Below are positions 13,655 to 21,553 of a stretch of DNA of 25,485 nucleotides, piece by piece. The translations under genes were made by a program, and so were the position numbers. Position 1 is the stretch's first letter. Every line of letters starts with the position of its first letter. The stretch spans positions 1 to 25,485 of the forward strand of contig CAYFMT010000022.1 in assembly GCA_964344305.1 (NCBI GenBank), given 5' to 3'. Under the pieces are notes generated by a model. It did no database searches and was not told where the DNA came from. It worked only from the letters and a program-made list of their open reading frames with translations. Origin of the DNA: JABMOV01 sp964344305. Its GTDB lineage: Bacteria > Fidelibacterota > Marinisomatia > Marinisomatales > JABMOV01.

Positions 13655-14410
13655 TTATAAACTAAACAATGTTTTGGCATTTTGTGTCGTTACCTCAGCA
13701 ATGGTAATGAGTGGTAAATCGTGGACCTGAGCCAACTGTTCAGCCACCAATCGAGTCCGGGACGGTTCATTACGTTTTCCCCTGTACGGCATGGGACTCA
13801 AAAATGGTGAATCCGTTTCTACCAGCGTTTTTTCCAGCGGAATGGCTTTAGCCACATCTCGAAGATGTGAATTCTTAAAGGTTAGATTTCCTGCAAATGA
13901 TATGTAGAAACCTAGATCAAGGAACGCTTTCGCAGTGAAGTAATCACTGGAAAAACAATGAGCCACTCCATTTTCAATCTTTGAATCCTTCAAGATTGAG
14001 ATGACATCTTCATCTGCATCCCGATTGTGGACAATGACAGGTAAATTTAATTCTTTAGCCAGGCTGATCTGCTCTTCAAACCGTTCCTGTTGAATCTCCT
14101 TTGGTACCGTGTCCCAATAATAATCCAGTCCAATTTCCCCAACTGCCACCACTTTTTCCTGAGAATAATTGGGCCTCAACCTGTCCAGGTAATCATCCGG
14201 TAGATCCAACGTGTAATTCGGATGTATTCCTGCTGCAGCGTATATCCCTGGGTGTGCATGTGCCAGCAGGAGCGCTGATTCTACTGTGGCAAGATCAATG
14301 GAAGGACACACCATGCAATCCACGCCGGATTCATGCGCCTGTTGGATGATGTCGTCAATTTCTGTATCAAGGTCTTTGAGATAGAGGTGGCAATGTGTAT
14401 CGATTAGCAT
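13655..14410 (-). CDS. TatD-family metal-dependent hydrolase
   Basis: A 251-residue TIM-barrel metal hydrolase on the minus strand. All TatD metal ligands are present: His6 and His8 (DTHCHL), Glu92 (GEIGLDYY), His128 (VIVHNRDA), His151 (NGVAHCFS) and Asp200 (VETDSPFLSP). TatD enzymes are DNases/exonucleases or related D-aminoacyl-tRNA-type hydrolases acting in the cytoplasm. The start at 14410 is chosen because family members begin MxIDTHCHL; in-frame ATG 14440 and TTG 14446 would add 10-12 unconserved residues. It is divergent from the SRPBCC gene that follows. Confidence 0.92.
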   Translation of the reverse strand: MLIDTHCHLYLKDLDTEIDDIIQQAHESGVDCMVCPSIDLATVESALLLAHAHPGIYAAAGIHPNYTLDLPDDYLDRLRPNYSQEKVVAVGEIGLDYYWDTVPKEIQQERFEEQISLAKELNLPVIVHNRDADEDVISILKDSKIENGVAHCFSSDYFTAKAFLDLGFYISFAGNLTFKNSHLRDVAKAIPLEKTLVETDSPFLSPMPYRGKRNEPSRTRLVAEQLAQVHDLPLITIAEVTTQNAKTLFSL

Positions 14411-14498
14411 ATCAGAATTTGGGAACAGACGAGGAAGCATGTGCAATAATTAATCCGGATTTTATGTGGATGATTCCTATATTCGAAGGCAGGAAATC

Positions 14499-14505
14499 AA
14501 GGAGT
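14499..14505 (+). promoter_or_regulatory. Ribosome site fixing the SRPBCC start
   Basis: AAGGAGT at 14499-14505 lies six bases before ATG 14512 and rules out the long upstream extension that would overlap the start of the TatD gene on the other strand. Confidence 0.75.
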
Positions 14506-14511
14506 CACATC

Positions 14512-14964
14512 ATGAAATATTCTAATGAAGTCATCATCCATCTACCACTGGAAGAAGTGATTCAAAAATTTGATAATCCAGAAAACCTGAAACACTGGCA
14601 ACCCGGACTTCAGAGTTTCAATCTGATTGAGGGTGAATCGGGTCAGCCTGGAGCAAAATCAACGCTGGTATATCAGATGGGTAAACGATCCATGGAAATG
14701 GTAGAAACAATTATGATAAGGGATCTACCAAGAGAATTCAGTGCCACCTATGAAACCAAGGGGATGGTCAACTTTTCGCGCAATTTTTTTGAACCCATAG
14801 ATGATAACACCACACGATATTCAGCCGAGAATACTTTCGAAGCATCCGGGATCATGAAGTTGTTGACATTTTTTGCCCCTGGATCCTTTAAAAAACAAAC
14901 GCAGAAATACATGGAGAACTTTAAACGATTCGCTGAGGATGGATCATCCGTACTGAATTCATGA
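14512..14964 (+). CDS. SRPBCC-family ligand-binding protein
   Basis: A 150-residue protein of the SRPBCC (START/Bet v1-like) fold: MKYSNEVIIHLPLEEVIQKFDNPENLKHWQPG is the standard first strand and helix, followed by alternating strands (LVYQMGKRSMEMVETI, FSATYETKGM, TTRYSAENTFEASG) and a C-terminal helix (KKQTQKYMENFKRFAE). Such proteins bind hydrophobic ligands in a helix-grip cavity and are often annotated polyketide cyclase-like, but no catalytic residue can be assigned here. There is no signal peptide. It overlaps the next small gene by four bases (ATGA). Confidence 0.85.
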   Translation: MKYSNEVIIHLPLEEVIQKFDNPENLKHWQPGLQSFNLIEGESGQPGAKSTLVYQMGKRSMEMVETIMIRDLPREFSATYETKGMVNFSRNFFEPIDDNTTRYSAENTFEASGIMKLLTFFAPGSFKKQTQKYMENFKRFAEDGSSVLNS

Positions 14965-15131
14965 ATGACATAAAACCATACCAGAGAAAAGGATTTGCAG
15001 GGATCATTGCCATTGCATTAGGTATAGTCCTAAACAATATCACCAGTGGGATAGGAAGTGCATTCATGGGTGTTGGGGCCCTTCTATTCATTGCAGCCTT
15101 CATTGAGAAAGGAAAGTCCGAGAATGAGTGA
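14961..15131 (+). CDS. Very small two-helix membrane protein
   Basis: A 56-residue reading frame with two hydrophobic helices (about residues 11-26 and 32-47) separated by an NNITSG turn, and a charged end EKGKSENE. It starts in an ATGA overlap with the SRPBCC stop and its stop overlaps the next gene by eight bases, so it fills the space between two real genes exactly. This is good evidence that it is translated. I do not recognise a family. Its layout resembles the 60-residue protein at 11644-11826. Confidence 0.65.
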   Translation: MNDIKPYQRKGFAGIIAIALGIVLNNITSGIGSAFMGVGALLFIAAFIEKGKSENE

Positions 15132-15624
15132 TCATCTTCCCATTAAAATGCGCCGGAAGGATCGCCAGGTTTTAGATCCTCAGCAAATCGATTCAATCAT
15201 ACAAAAAGCGGATGTATGTCGAATTGCATTCGCTGATGGAAACACACCATATATTGTTGCCATGAATTTTGGATATCGTCGTGGAAACCCGTCTCAATTG
15301 TTCTTCCATTGTGCAAATACGGGCCGAAAAATCGATCTTATTCATAAAAACAATTATGTCTGTTTCCAGATGGATACTGATCATATTCTTGTGCCTGGGG
15401 AAATTGCCTGTGATTATACCATGACGTTTCAGAGTATTGTAGGGTATGGACATATTCATATTGTGAAAAATCTCGATGAAAAAATTGATGGCTTGAACGT
15501 GTTGATGAATCAATATACTGAAAAACAGGATTGGACCTATTCCAATGAAATGTTGAAGAGAACCACTGTGTTGCGAATTGATATTGAATCTATCTCTGCT
15601 AAAAAGAAGGATGACATAGAATGA
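15124..15624 (+). CDS. Pyridoxamine 5'-phosphate oxidase-like FMN-binding protein (NimA-like)
   Basis: A 166-residue split-barrel flavoprotein: MRRKDRQVLDPQQIDSIIQKADVCRIAFADGNTPYIVAMNFGY opens it, then LFFHCANTGRKIDLIHKNNYVCFQ, the segment typical of NimA-type nitroimidazole-resistance/PNPOx-like proteins, followed by FQSIVGYGHIHIV. FMN binding is expected from the family; the reduction substrate is unknown. ATG 15124 is used because the upstream in-frame extension lies in the small membrane-protein gene; a GAAAGGAA stretch precedes it. It overlaps both neighbours (8 and 4 bases). Confidence 0.85.
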   Translation: MSDHLPIKMRRKDRQVLDPQQIDSIIQKADVCRIAFADGNTPYIVAMNFGYRRGNPSQLFFHCANTGRKIDLIHKNNYVCFQMDTDHILVPGEIACDYTMTFQSIVGYGHIHIVKNLDEKIDGLNVLMNQYTEKQDWTYSNEMLKRTTVLRIDIESISAKKKDDIE

Positions 15625-16076
15625 TACTTAGACTGATACCAATATTCTTCCTCTCCATGTTGTTATCTCAACCCGCAGATACGATGATTACAACTTTTGA
15701 TTCAGAACTGGCTGTGAAGCTGGGCGCAGATGATTATGGGATGAAGTCCTATGTCATGGCGTTTCTGAAAGCGGGTCCAAACCGTAGTCAATCGGAAGAA
15801 GAACGAATGGAATTACAACGGGCCCATCTGGCCAATATCAAGCGGCTTGCAAATGAAGGTCTACTGGTGGTGGCAGGTCCTTTCCTTGATAATGGTGATA
15901 TTCGCGGTATTTATATTTTTAATGTCACTACGGTGAAAGAAGCGAAAGCGCTCACCGAAACCGATCCAGCAATTCAGGCAGGGTCCCTGATCATGGAACT
16001 TCATCCCTGGTATGGCAGCGCTGCCCTGCTACAGGTAAATAGTATCCATGAAAAAATTAAAAAAGTGTCCTTTTAA
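15621..16076 (+). CDS. YciI-like protein with signal peptide
   Basis: A 151-residue protein whose body is a YciI-like domain: YVMAFLKAGPNRSQ, then RAHLANIKRLANEGLLVVAGPFLDNGDIRGIYIFNV and KALTETDPAIQAGSLIMELHPWYGS. The central GPF and the DPAIQAG motif are family marks; YciI folds resemble dimeric ferredoxin-like muconolactone isomerases. The N-terminus is a hydrophobic export signal (MILRLIPIFFLSMLLSQP), whereas most YciI proteins are cytoplasmic. It starts in an ATGA overlap with the flavoprotein gene and its end overlaps the convergent PAP2 gene by four bases. Confidence 0.85.
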   Translation: MILRLIPIFFLSMLLSQPADTMITTFDSELAVKLGADDYGMKSYVMAFLKAGPNRSQSEEERMELQRAHLANIKRLANEGLLVVAGPFLDNGDIRGIYIFNVTTVKEAKALTETDPAIQAGSLIMELHPWYGSAALLQVNSIHEKIKKVSF

Positions 16077-16843
16077 AATATCCACTGAATTCTCAAGGTC
16101 ATTGGGGGGTCACTCTCCTCATCGTCATTTTCCCAGTATCGATCCCGGTTGAACTCATAGACTGTATACCCGATAATCGAGCCTGCAACGGCGCCAAACA
16201 AAACATCCGTAAGATAATGCTTATCAGCTGCAATCCTGTAATATCCTGTGGCAGATGCCAAGGACATGCTCACTGTCCAGATCAGATTTTTTTCATCCGG
16301 ATACTCATTTGCCAGCATGAGTGCTGTGGATGTTCCAATGGCAAATGCATGACTCGTATGCCCGCTGAAAAATGACATATAGGAGTCATGTCCTTCATCC
16401 CTTGTACCAAAAAAGGATGCAGGTCGTTGCCTGGCAGCGGTTACTTTTACAAGATTTGTTAGTATCCCATTTATTGCCATCACTTCAGTATTGAGAAGTA
16501 AAAATGGGATATATTTCTTCGATAGCAATGGTGTAACAGGGGTTCCTCCCAGGAAAACGCCATACAGGAGAATATCGCTGTTCTTTTTCGCAATATTCAT
16601 ACGTTCCAAATCCCATCTCATTATGCTGCGAGCAAATTGGTCTACATTGTTTGGTTTTGTAAACCGTGGTGTTTCGGGTGTTATGGCATCTATCCATCCG
16701 TATTGCATGGACAGAAACAGACCCATACCCAGGGATGTCCTCAGGTAGTCACCTCGCTCAGGTTGTGCTCTGAGGGAAGAAATGGATAGAAATAGAAAAA
16801 GACACATGGTGATACGCAGGGATGTGTTAGGTGAATTCATCAT
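16073..16843 (-). CDS. PAP2-superfamily phosphatase
   Basis: A 256-residue membrane-associated acid phosphatase/lipid phosphatase on the minus strand. The three PAP2 motifs are visible: KVTAARQRP (133-141), SGHTSHAFA with Ser160 and catalytic His162, and YRIAADKHYLTDVLFG with Arg203, nucleophile His209 and Asp213. A signal sequence (ITMCLFLFLSISSLRA) and several hydrophobic helices precede them, so the active site is probably periplasmic. Possible substrates are undecaprenyl pyrophosphate or phosphatidic-acid-type lipids; the sequence does not decide. A TATAAT lies five bases upstream of the ATG (minus strand), so the message may be nearly leaderless or translation may begin slightly downstream. 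Confidence 0.9.
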   Translation of the reverse strand: MMNSPNTSLRITMCLFLFLSISSLRAQPERGDYLRTSLGMGLFLSMQYGWIDAITPETPRFTKPNNVDQFARSIMRWDLERMNIAKKNSDILLYGVFLGGTPVTPLLSKKYIPFLLLNTEVMAINGILTNLVKVTAARQRPASFFGTRDEGHDSYMSFFSGHTSHAFAIGTSTALMLANEYPDEKNLIWTVSMSLASATGYYRIAADKHYLTDVLFGAVAGSIIGYTVYEFNRDRYWENDDEESDPPMTLRIQWIF

Positions 16844-16947
16844 AAAAGATTATACATATTTAGAATAAAATGGAAGATTGTTCTAAGAAATGGATAACTT
16901 TTTAAACCATAATCAGCCACCAATCAATAAAAAGGAATGAAACAGAA
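16844..16947. promoter_or_regulatory. Divergent promoter region
   Basis: This 104-base AT-rich gap lies between the minus-strand PAP2 gene and the plus-strand DUF4395 gene. On the minus strand a TATAAT is present at 16854-16849, without a convincing -35. On the plus strand AAAAGGAA is the ribosome site for the DUF4395 gene. No other structure is evident. Confidence 0.35.
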
Positions 16948-17592
16948 ATGAGTAAAATACATTTTGGTGAAACTGTAGATGGGTATGATATCCCCGTCCT
17001 GAATGAACGTGAAATAAGGGCTGCAGCCGGTCTACTATTCCTGATGATGTACACACTGATACTAATCATCGGTTTTACTGAAAACTATACACCCTTCAAA
17101 TACGGTGCTATCCTGTTTTTCCTGGATTTTGTGATTCGGGTTTTGATCAATCCAAAGTATTCACCAACATTGATTCTAGGACGATTCATTGTCAGAAATC
17201 AGGTGCCGGAGTATGTTGGGGCTCAGCAAAAGAAATTTGCGTGGTGGATTGGACTCATCCTTGCCACAACCATTATTATTCTTATGGTTATTGTGAACGC
17301 ATACAGTCCCATTACTGGGATCATCTGTCTTATCTGTCTTATTTTTCTATTCTTTGAAGCAGTGTTTGGTATCTGTCTGGGATGCAAGTTTTACTCACTT
17401 GTATATAAGGACAAAGCACAATATTGTCCCGGAGAAGTCTGCGATGTAAAAGACAGACATGAGATTCAAAAACTATCTTCAATGCAATGGGTCATCGTCC
17501 TTGGATTTACAGTGGCTATAGTTCTTGTGGGTTACTTTCTTGGCGATTTCCTGAGCATACCTCCCCACGATCTTTTTGGCCTAAACAATTAG
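16948..17592 (+). CDS. DUF4395 membrane protein
   Basis: A 214-residue integral membrane protein of the DUF4395 type. The short cytoplasmic start carries VLNEREIRAAAGLLF, the family opening. Hydrophobic helices follow at about residues 27-42, 49-65, 98-115, 122-140 and 180-200, and the motif FEAVFGICLGCKFYSL contains two conserved cysteines (about residues 145 and 148). In several bacteria DUF4395 proteins sit beside thioredoxin-like or sulfur-handling genes. Here the next gene is a TauE/SafE permease, which would fit a link to sulfur compounds. That link is suggestive only. Confidence 0.8.
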   Translation: MSKIHFGETVDGYDIPVLNEREIRAAAGLLFLMMYTLILIIGFTENYTPFKYGAILFFLDFVIRVLINPKYSPTLILGRFIVRNQVPEYVGAQQKKFAWWIGLILATTIIILMVIVNAYSPITGIICLICLIFLFFEAVFGICLGCKFYSLVYKDKAQYCPGEVCDVKDRHEIQKLSSMQWVIVLGFTVAIVLVGYFLGDFLSIPPHDLFGLNN

Positions 17593-17624
17593 CCCTATTT
17601 TTCTTCACTGAGACACTAGTAAAA

Positions 17625-18350
17625 ATGGGTCCTGACCTTCTTACCTATATTATCACTGCAGTGGGGATACTGCTCGGTTTTTTTGTCCAGACTGTCATTG
17701 GATTTGCTGCGGTGCTTGTGGCATTGCCTATCATGATCATCGTACTGGACCTTCAGGCAGCCATTCTCATTCTCTCTATCCTTCTTGCCCTGTTCAGTTT
17801 CGTTTTGATCTATCAGAATTTCAATCATATACAATGGAAGATTATCGTCCATATGGGGATATTTGGTTTTATTGGAATGACACTGGGTGTCATGACCCTA
17901 AAAACCGCAAATCAGGAAGTATTGATGAACGTGCTGGGTGGATTCACCATGGTGTACAGTCTGTATTCCATGGTGAATAAGAGTCAGGTAAGATTGTTTC
18001 ATCACCTGGGATGGTTGTTTGGTCTAATTGGTGGGTATTTCTCCGGATTATTTAATACCGGTGGTCCAATGTACGTCACTTATATTATCAATAGACTTGA
18101 CGATGCGACGGCTACACGAGCCACCATCCTTGGGATGCTAGGAATCATAAACATTGCACGAATTCCCATACAGGTATATCACCGTATGATATCATTAGAT
18201 CTATTTTTCTATTCTATTGTGATGCTTCCGGTGATGTTTTTGGCAATCTACCTGGGGAATCAACTGGTAAAAGTCATCGACCAAACCATTTTTCAAAAGT
18301 TCATTCTTACAGTTTTATTCCTTGTTGGACTCTCACTGATACTGACGTAA
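17625..18350 (+). CDS. TauE/SafE-family permease
   Basis: A 241-residue membrane protein of the TauE/SafE (sulfite/sulfonate exporter) family. It is almost entirely hydrophobic with about eight helices in two repeats. The first repeat carries ILLGFFVQTVIGFAAVLVALP (about 15-35), the second the matching LIGGYFSGLFNTGGPMYVTYI (about 136-156), as expected for the family's internal duplication. Members export sulfite, sulfoacetate or related organic anions, and some import. ATG 17625 is chosen over the longer frame that would overlap the DUF4395 gene; no clear ribosome site is seen. The gene follows DUF4395 by 32 bases, probably in one transcript. Confidence 0.88.
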   Translation: MGPDLLTYIITAVGILLGFFVQTVIGFAAVLVALPIMIIVLDLQAAILILSILLALFSFVLIYQNFNHIQWKIIVHMGIFGFIGMTLGVMTLKTANQEVLMNVLGGFTMVYSLYSMVNKSQVRLFHHLGWLFGLIGGYFSGLFNTGGPMYVTYIINRLDDATATRATILGMLGIINIARIPIQVYHRMISLDLFFYSIVMLPVMFLAIYLGNQLVKVIDQTIFQKFILTVLFLVGLSLILT

Positions 18351-18421
18351 ACGGGACCAACCTCTTCATCAGATTATGCGTATTTTTCCTCTTGAAATAA
18401 GCATGATCAAGGACAATTAAT

Positions 18422-20500
18422 ATGGGTAGACTATTTGGATTTCTACTTTTCATTTTCTCATTGACGTTAGGTGGAAAAGCACACAATCCTGTCATTATTG
18501 ATTCCCCGTCAGGAAACATTCGTACCACATTTACCATTTCAGGTAATGGACAACCAACCTATGAAGTTCGATACAGGAATCAAATCGTTATAGAACCATC
18601 CTCCATTGGATTTGAATTTCAGGATGATCAAAACCTGGGGAAACACATTGCCATCACTGACCCAAAAATGTCGTCCCATGATGACACCTGGATGATGCCG
18701 TGGGGTGAACAGGATACAGTAAGAAATAACTATAACGAATGTCACATATCCCTGAAGGAGAAGAAACAACCCAGAAGAGCGTTTAACATTGTGTTTCGAG
18801 TGTATGATGATGGCATTGGATTCAGGATTCAGTTTCCAGAAGGATTTGGTGACAATGAAATCATTATTTTGGATGAGCTTGTGGAATTCAATCTGACTGG
18901 TGATCCAACTGTTTGGTGGATCCCCGGGGATTGGGACATTTATGAGCACCTGTATCACACCACTCGATTTTCTGAGATTGATGCTATAAAGCACCGTTTT
19001 CATTCCGCACTGGCACAATCATACATCCCCGAAAATGCTGTAAATACACCTGTGACACTAAAGACAAATGACGGTATTTACGTGAGCATTCATGAAGCCA
19101 ACCTGACAGACTATGCAGGAATGACATTAAAGGTGGATAAACAATCCGATGGGTTCGTTAGTGAACTGGTGGGTTCTGATCGGCTTGGATTGAAAGTGAA
19201 GAGATCACTGCCATTTGAGACTCCCTGGCGTACAATTCAAATCACCGACGAACCTGGAAAACTTATTGAATCAAACCTGATTGTTAATCTTAATGAACCT
19301 AATGTTTTGGGAGATGTAAGCTGGTTCCAACCAACAAAATACATGGGTATCTGGTGGGAAATGCATATTGGTAAATCTACCTGGGATAAGGCAAGCGGAC
19401 GTCATGGTGCCACCACGGAAAATGCCATTGCATTCATAGATTTTGCATCAAAGCATGGTATAGGTGCCCTTCTCATCGAAGGTTGGAACACCGGTTGGGA
19501 ACGCTGGTTTGGATTTCCTGACAGGGAAGGAATTTTTGATTTTGTTACATCATACCCAGATTATGATCTGGATCGCGTGGTAGCCTATGGAAAAGAAAAA
19601 GATGTCCAAATCATCATGCACCATGAGACATCTGCCGCTCCCCGGACTTACGAGACCCAACTGGATACAGCTTTTTCGTTGATGAGAAAACACGGGATTC
19701 ACACTGTCAAGACCGGGTATGTACAGAAGATCATCCCGGAAGGTGAATACCATCATGGGCAATGGATGGTAAACCATTACAGGAATGTCATAAAAACAGC
19801 AGCCAGGTACCAGGTGGCTGTCAATGCTCATGAGCCAATCAAAGCCACGGGAATCCGTCGCACATATCCCAATGCTATATCTCGTGAAGGTCTGCGTGGA
19901 CAGGAATTCAATGCCTGGTCCCCGGATGGTGGAAACCCACCAGAACATCTCACCATCGTTCCGTTCACCCGTATGCTGGCAGGTCCAATTGATTTTACAC
20001 CCGGTGTCTTCAATATAAAACTCACACCTTACAAGGATGATAATCAAATCAACACGACGCTGGCTCACCAACTGGCAGCCTATGTGGTGATTTACAGTCC
20101 TGTTCAAATGGCCTGTGATCTCATTGAACATTATGAGGGTCACCCCGCTTTTCAGTTTATTCAGGATGTGGGAGTGGACTGGAGTGAATCACATGTTATT
20201 GCTGGCGAAATAGGTGATTATATCATCATGGCAAGAAAAGAAAAAGGGACGGAAAACTGGTTTGTTGGGGGTTTGACTGATGAAAATCCCAGGGATATCT
20301 CGTTCACTCTTGATTTTCTTGATAGGGGACAAACCTATGATGCAATTTTTTATCAGGACGGGGAACATGCACACTGGAATGACAACCCTACTTCCATTAG
20401 AATTGATAATAGGAAATTGATTTTTGAAAATACAGTGGATATACACCTTGCATCCGGTGGTGGATGTGCCATAAGTCTCTTTCCAACCAAAACGAATTAA
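18422..20500 (+). CDS. GH97 glycoside hydrolase, SusB-type alpha-glucosidase
   Basis: A 692-residue exported enzyme of family GH97. It has a signal peptide (FGFLLFIFSLTLGGKA), an N-terminal beta-sandwich (about 22-290, starting with SPSGNIRTTF), a catalytic barrel (about 300-560) and a C-terminal beta domain. The catalytic and calcium-binding glutamates of Bacteroides SusB (439, 508, 526, 532) fall at Glu402 (HHETSA), Glu471 (NAHEPI), Glu489 (SREG) and Glu495 (RGQEF), all with the same offset of 37. This identifies the inverting alpha-glucosidase type rather than the retaining alpha-galactosidase type. It probably trims maltooligosaccharides in the periplasm. No SusC/SusD pair is present; a lipocalin gene follows 12 bases later. 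Confidence 0.95.
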   Translation: MGRLFGFLLFIFSLTLGGKAHNPVIIDSPSGNIRTTFTISGNGQPTYEVRYRNQIVIEPSSIGFEFQDDQNLGKHIAITDPKMSSHDDTWMMPWGEQDTVRNNYNECHISLKEKKQPRRAFNIVFRVYDDGIGFRIQFPEGFGDNEIIILDELVEFNLTGDPTVWWIPGDWDIYEHLYHTTRFSEIDAIKHRFHSALAQSYIPENAVNTPVTLKTNDGIYVSIHEANLTDYAGMTLKVDKQSDGFVSELVGSDRLGLKVKRSLPFETPWRTIQITDEPGKLIESNLIVNLNEPNVLGDVSWFQPTKYMGIWWEMHIGKSTWDKASGRHGATTENAIAFIDFASKHGIGALLIEGWNTGWERWFGFPDREGIFDFVTSYPDYDLDRVVAYGKEKDVQIIMHHETSAAPRTYETQLDTAFSLMRKHGIHTVKTGYVQKIIPEGEYHHGQWMVNHYRNVIKTAARYQVAVNAHEPIKATGIRRTYPNAISREGLRGQEFNAWSPDGGNPPEHLTIVPFTRMLAGPIDFTPGVFNIKLTPYKDDNQINTTLAHQLAAYVVIYSPVQMACDLIEHYEGHPAFQFIQDVGVDWSESHVIAGEIGDYIIMARKEKGTENWFVGGLTDENPRDISFTLDFLDRGQTYDAIFYQDGEHAHWNDNPTSIRIDNRKLIFENTVDIHLASGGGCAISLFPTKTN

Positions 20501-20512
20501 AATGGGGAACAG

Positions 20513-21037
20513 ATGAGAATACTGCTTTTATTAACTACAATTCTGGTGTTTTCAAATGGTTGTAGACCATCAGACAACCTCAATCTTAAAGTGGTCGATG
20601 ATTTTGACATTGACCGGTACCTGGGAACATGGTATGAAGTTGCGCGATTTCCTCATCGTTTTGAAAAAGATCTGCAGGGTGTGACTGCGACATATTCTTT
20701 ACGACCAGATGGAAAAATCGATGTTGTTAATAAAGGTTACAAAGGATCACCAGATGGTGAGGAATCCATCGCAAATGGGGTAGCGAAAATCCCTGATCCA
20801 GAAAAACCTGCTGCGATAAAAGTATCATTTTTTCTATTTTTCTTTGCTGATTATTTGATTCTTGAACTGGATCAAAGTGACTATCAGTATGCACTGGTAT
20901 CCAGCTCATCAAATGATTTCTTATGGATATTGTCCCGTACTCCGGACTTGAATCCGGAAATCTACAGACAACTGACCATGGCTGCTTCGGCGAGAGGTTT
21001 TGATGTTTCCAAACTGGAAAAGGTCATCCATGGCTGA
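20513..21037 (+). CDS. Blc-like bacterial lipocalin lipoprotein
   Basis: A 174-residue lipocalin with a lipoprotein signal peptide (ILLLLTTILVFSNGC, lipobox SNGC, Cys17). The first lipocalin motif is YLGTWYEVARFPHRFE (residues 36-51); TATYSLRPDGKIDVVNKGY, then YALVSSSSNDFLWILSRTP are the second and third structurally conserved regions. Blc-type lipocalins sit in the outer membrane and bind lysophospholipids or fatty acids, with a role in envelope maintenance under stress. It overlaps the next gene by eight bases. The start has AUGGGGAAC-like purine-rich sequence before it. Confidence 0.93.
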   Translation: MRILLLLTTILVFSNGCRPSDNLNLKVVDDFDIDRYLGTWYEVARFPHRFEKDLQGVTATYSLRPDGKIDVVNKGYKGSPDGEESIANGVAKIPDPEKPAAIKVSFFLFFFADYLILELDQSDYQYALVSSSSNDFLWILSRTPDLNPEIYRQLTMAASARGFDVSKLEKVIHG

Positions 21038-21542
21038 CATTATCCTGTACACAGCCACTAGCCTGGATGGTTTCATTGCTTCCGAGGATGGGTCGGTGGA
21101 CTGGTTGTTTCACGATCAGGATTATGGTTATTCAGAGTTTTACGAATCCATAGGTACAACAATCATGGGATATAATACATACGCTCAAATCCTCACATTT
21201 GGGCCTTTCCCCTATCCCGATAAACAAAATGTTGTGCTCACGACCCAAGATCGCACACCTGATCCAAATGTTACATTTATACGAAATGATATCCGTGTGA
21301 CCATTCAGGAGTTAAGGGAAAACTCAGATCTGGATATCTGGCTGGTCGGTGGTGGTAATGTCAATTCATTTTTCCTTGCTTCTGAATGGATAGATCGGTT
21401 GGATGTGTTTATCCATCCAATAGTACTTGGTAGCGGTATTCCACTGTTTACCAAACAGGCTCCACGGCCTTCACTTCATCAAAACATGGAAAAGACTTTC
21501 TCAAGTGGCGTTATCCATAAATCATTCACAATTGAATACTGA
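21030..21542 (+). CDS. RibD-C/DHFR-like reductase family protein
   Basis: A 170-residue protein with the dihydrofolate-reductase-like fold of the RibD C-terminal family: LYTATSLDGFIASEDGSVDWL at the N-terminus, TTIMGYNTYAQIL in the middle, then DIWLVGGGNVNSFFLASEWIDRL and HPIVLGSGIPLF near the end. NADPH-dependent reduction is the family chemistry; stand-alone members such as YwjB/YyaP are mostly uncharacterised. The catalytic residues of true DHFR are not conserved, so it is unlikely to be a folate enzyme. ATG 21030 overlaps the lipocalin stop by eight bases; an earlier in-frame start at 21000 lies deeper in that gene. Confidence 0.88.
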   Translation: MADIILYTATSLDGFIASEDGSVDWLFHDQDYGYSEFYESIGTTIMGYNTYAQILTFGPFPYPDKQNVVLTTQDRTPDPNVTFIRNDIRVTIQELRENSDLDIWLVGGGNVNSFFLASEWIDRLDVFIHPIVLGSGIPLFTKQAPRPSLHQNMEKTFSSGVIHKSFTIEY

Positions 21543-21553
21543 AAAGAGTCATT

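Noticed and set aside
16849..16854. Minus-strand TATAAT as a firm PAP2 promoter
   Set aside because: It lies only five bases before the ATG and no -35 element is found at 17 bases, so it is noted but not called.
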